From JBJENW01 sp051880395 (GTDB lineage: Bacteria; Bacillota; Clostridia; Lachnospirales; Lachnospiraceae): a stretch of 13,473 nucleotides of DNA. Numbering within the stretch: the stretch's first letter is position 1; each line of letters starts with the position of its first letter. The stretch is from NCBI GenBank assembly GCA_051880395.1, contig JBJENW010000159.1, positions 1 to 13,473 on the forward strand. The letters run 5' to 3'. The notes beneath the pieces are model-generated. The model was not told where the DNA came from. It saw only the letters and a list, made by a program, of their open reading frames with translations, and ran no database searches. A program made the translations under genes and the position numbers. Positions 12,701 to 13,473 of this stretch are shown here, piece by piece.

Positions 12701-13473
12701 ATGATTTTAGCAGATAAGATAATGATGCTTCGAAAAAAGAACGGTTGGTCACAGGAAGAACTGGCAGAGAAACTGAATGTTTCAAGACAGTCTGTATCCA
12801 AATGGGAAGGGGCGCAGTCAGTACCGGATCTTAATAAGATATTGACCATGAGTCAGATCTTTGGAGTCAGTACTGATTATCTATTAAAAGATGAGATAGA
12901 ATTGGAAGATGAAAAAATATCAGATTCGTCCTATGAACAGGAAGCTAATGTCAGGAAAGTGTCGATGGAGGAGGCAAACGAATTCCTTCACGTAAAAAAG
13001 ATGACTGCGGGAAAAATTGCAACAGCAACGTCTATTTGCATCCTTTCTCCAATCTGTCTTCTGGTCCTGGGGGCAGCCAGTGACACAGGGCGATTTGGAA
13101 TATCGGAAAATGCAGCTGCAGGGATTGGATTAACGGTGATTCTTATTATGGTGGCGGCAGCAGTAGCTATGTTTATTTCATGTGGAATGAAAACAGGTCG
13201 TTTTGAGTTCCTGGAAAAGGAAGTAATTGAAACAGAATATGGCGTGGACGGTATGGTAAAAGACCGTAAAAATGAATATCAGGGAACTTATACTCGTCAT
13301 AATATCATCGGAACCTGCTGTTGTATCATGGCGGCAATCCCATTATTTGCGGCTATGGCATTTCTGGGGGAGAGAAAAGATGATTTTATATTTGTTCTGG
13401 CAATCGCAGTACTTCTCGTGCTGGTATCTATCGGAGTCTGGTTCTTTATTGAAGGTGGAATCCAGTGGGCAAG
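12701..13473 (+). CDS. XRE-family HTH regulator with membrane-spanning tail, 3' truncated
   Basis: The gene runs off the window end with 257 whole codons visible. Residues 4-62 form an XRE/Cro-type helix-turn-helix: DKIMMLRKKNGWSQEELAEK, then the recognition helix in VSRQSVSKWEGAQSVPDL and the closing FGVSTDYLL. A charged linker (63-102) leads to hydrophobic spans at about 104-127, 138-161, 201-223 and 229-251. This architecture, a DNA-binding head on a membrane tail, is frequent in Lachnospiraceae; its signals are mostly unknown. AGGAGGAG (12687-12694) lies 6 bases before the ATG, a strong start. About 160 bases separate it from hemC, including the palindrome at 12559-12582, which may be its own operator. 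No link to tetrapyrrole control is shown. Confidence 0.88.
   Translation, partial: MILADKIMMLRKKNGWSQEELAEKLNVSRQSVSKWEGAQSVPDLNKILTMSQIFGVSTDYLLKDEIELEDEKISDSSYEQEANVRKVSMEEANEFLHVKKMTAGKIATATSICILSPICLLVLGAASDTGRFGISENAAAGIGLTVILIMVAAAVAMFISCGMKTGRFEFLEKEVIETEYGVDGMVKDRKNEYQGTYTRHNIIGTCCCIMAAIPLFAAMAFLGERKDDFIFVLAIAVLLVLVSIGVWFFIEGGIQWA

Noticed and set aside
1..13473. CRISPR array, tRNA or rRNA genes, prophage or transposase
   Set aside because: No regularly spaced repeats, no tRNA-like cloverleaf and no mobile-element proteins were recognised by eye on either strand.

Overview
The window looks like chromosome from an anaerobic Gram-positive gut-type Firmicute, most likely a Lachnospiraceae member. 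This rests on moderate-to-low GC, AGGAGG-type ribosome binding sites, sigma-A-like promoters, a 2-hydroxyacyl-CoA dehydratase activator, the anaerobic (CbiK/early-cobalt) corrinoid route and an XRE regulator with a membrane tail. The genus is inferred from protein style; no database was consulted.

Layout. 1-547: 3' end of an HgdC-type activator ATPase, then about 300 bp without a gene. 847-1032: a small unrecognised protein with its own promoter, flanked by a 17-bp inverted repeat. 1120-4863 (+): cobD, cobQ/cbiP, cobH/cbiC and a nicotinamidase-like cysteine hydrolase, tightly packed with a 19-bp overlap and an ATGA overlap. 4883-5680 (-): cbiK, convergent with that operon. 5913-7448 (+): a siroheme/4Fe-4S nitrite or sulfite reductase, divergent from cbiK. 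7591-10160 (-): cbiM-cbiN-cbiQ-cbiO cobalt transporter, led by a complete cobalamin riboswitch with its own promoter and intrinsic terminator. 10589-12542 (+): a nitroreductase-family flavoprotein overlapping a short precorrin-2 dehydrogenase, then a strong hairpin, then hemC. 12701-end (+): an XRE/HTH membrane protein cut off by the window edge.

How the genes fit together. HemC makes hydroxymethylbilane. Steps not encoded here (uroporphyrinogen III synthase and methyltransferase) lead to precorrin-2, which the SirC-like enzyme oxidises to sirohydrochlorin. That is the branch point: cobalt insertion by CbiK leads to B12, iron insertion to siroheme, the cofactor of the reductase. CbiMNQO brings in cobalt and is shut off by B12 through the riboswitch. 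CobH/CbiC, CobQ/CbiP and CobD act later on the corrin ring, side-chain amidation and aminopropanol arm. Many other cobalamin genes (cbiA, B, D-J, L, T and cobU/S/T) are not in the window.

This is mainly a recognisable tetrapyrrole/cobalamin region, not a clearly new system. The points most worth a second look are the hydrolase coupled to cobH, the flavoprotein overlapping sirC, the shared control region between cbiK and the siroheme enzyme, and the repeat structure around the small gene at 847-1032.
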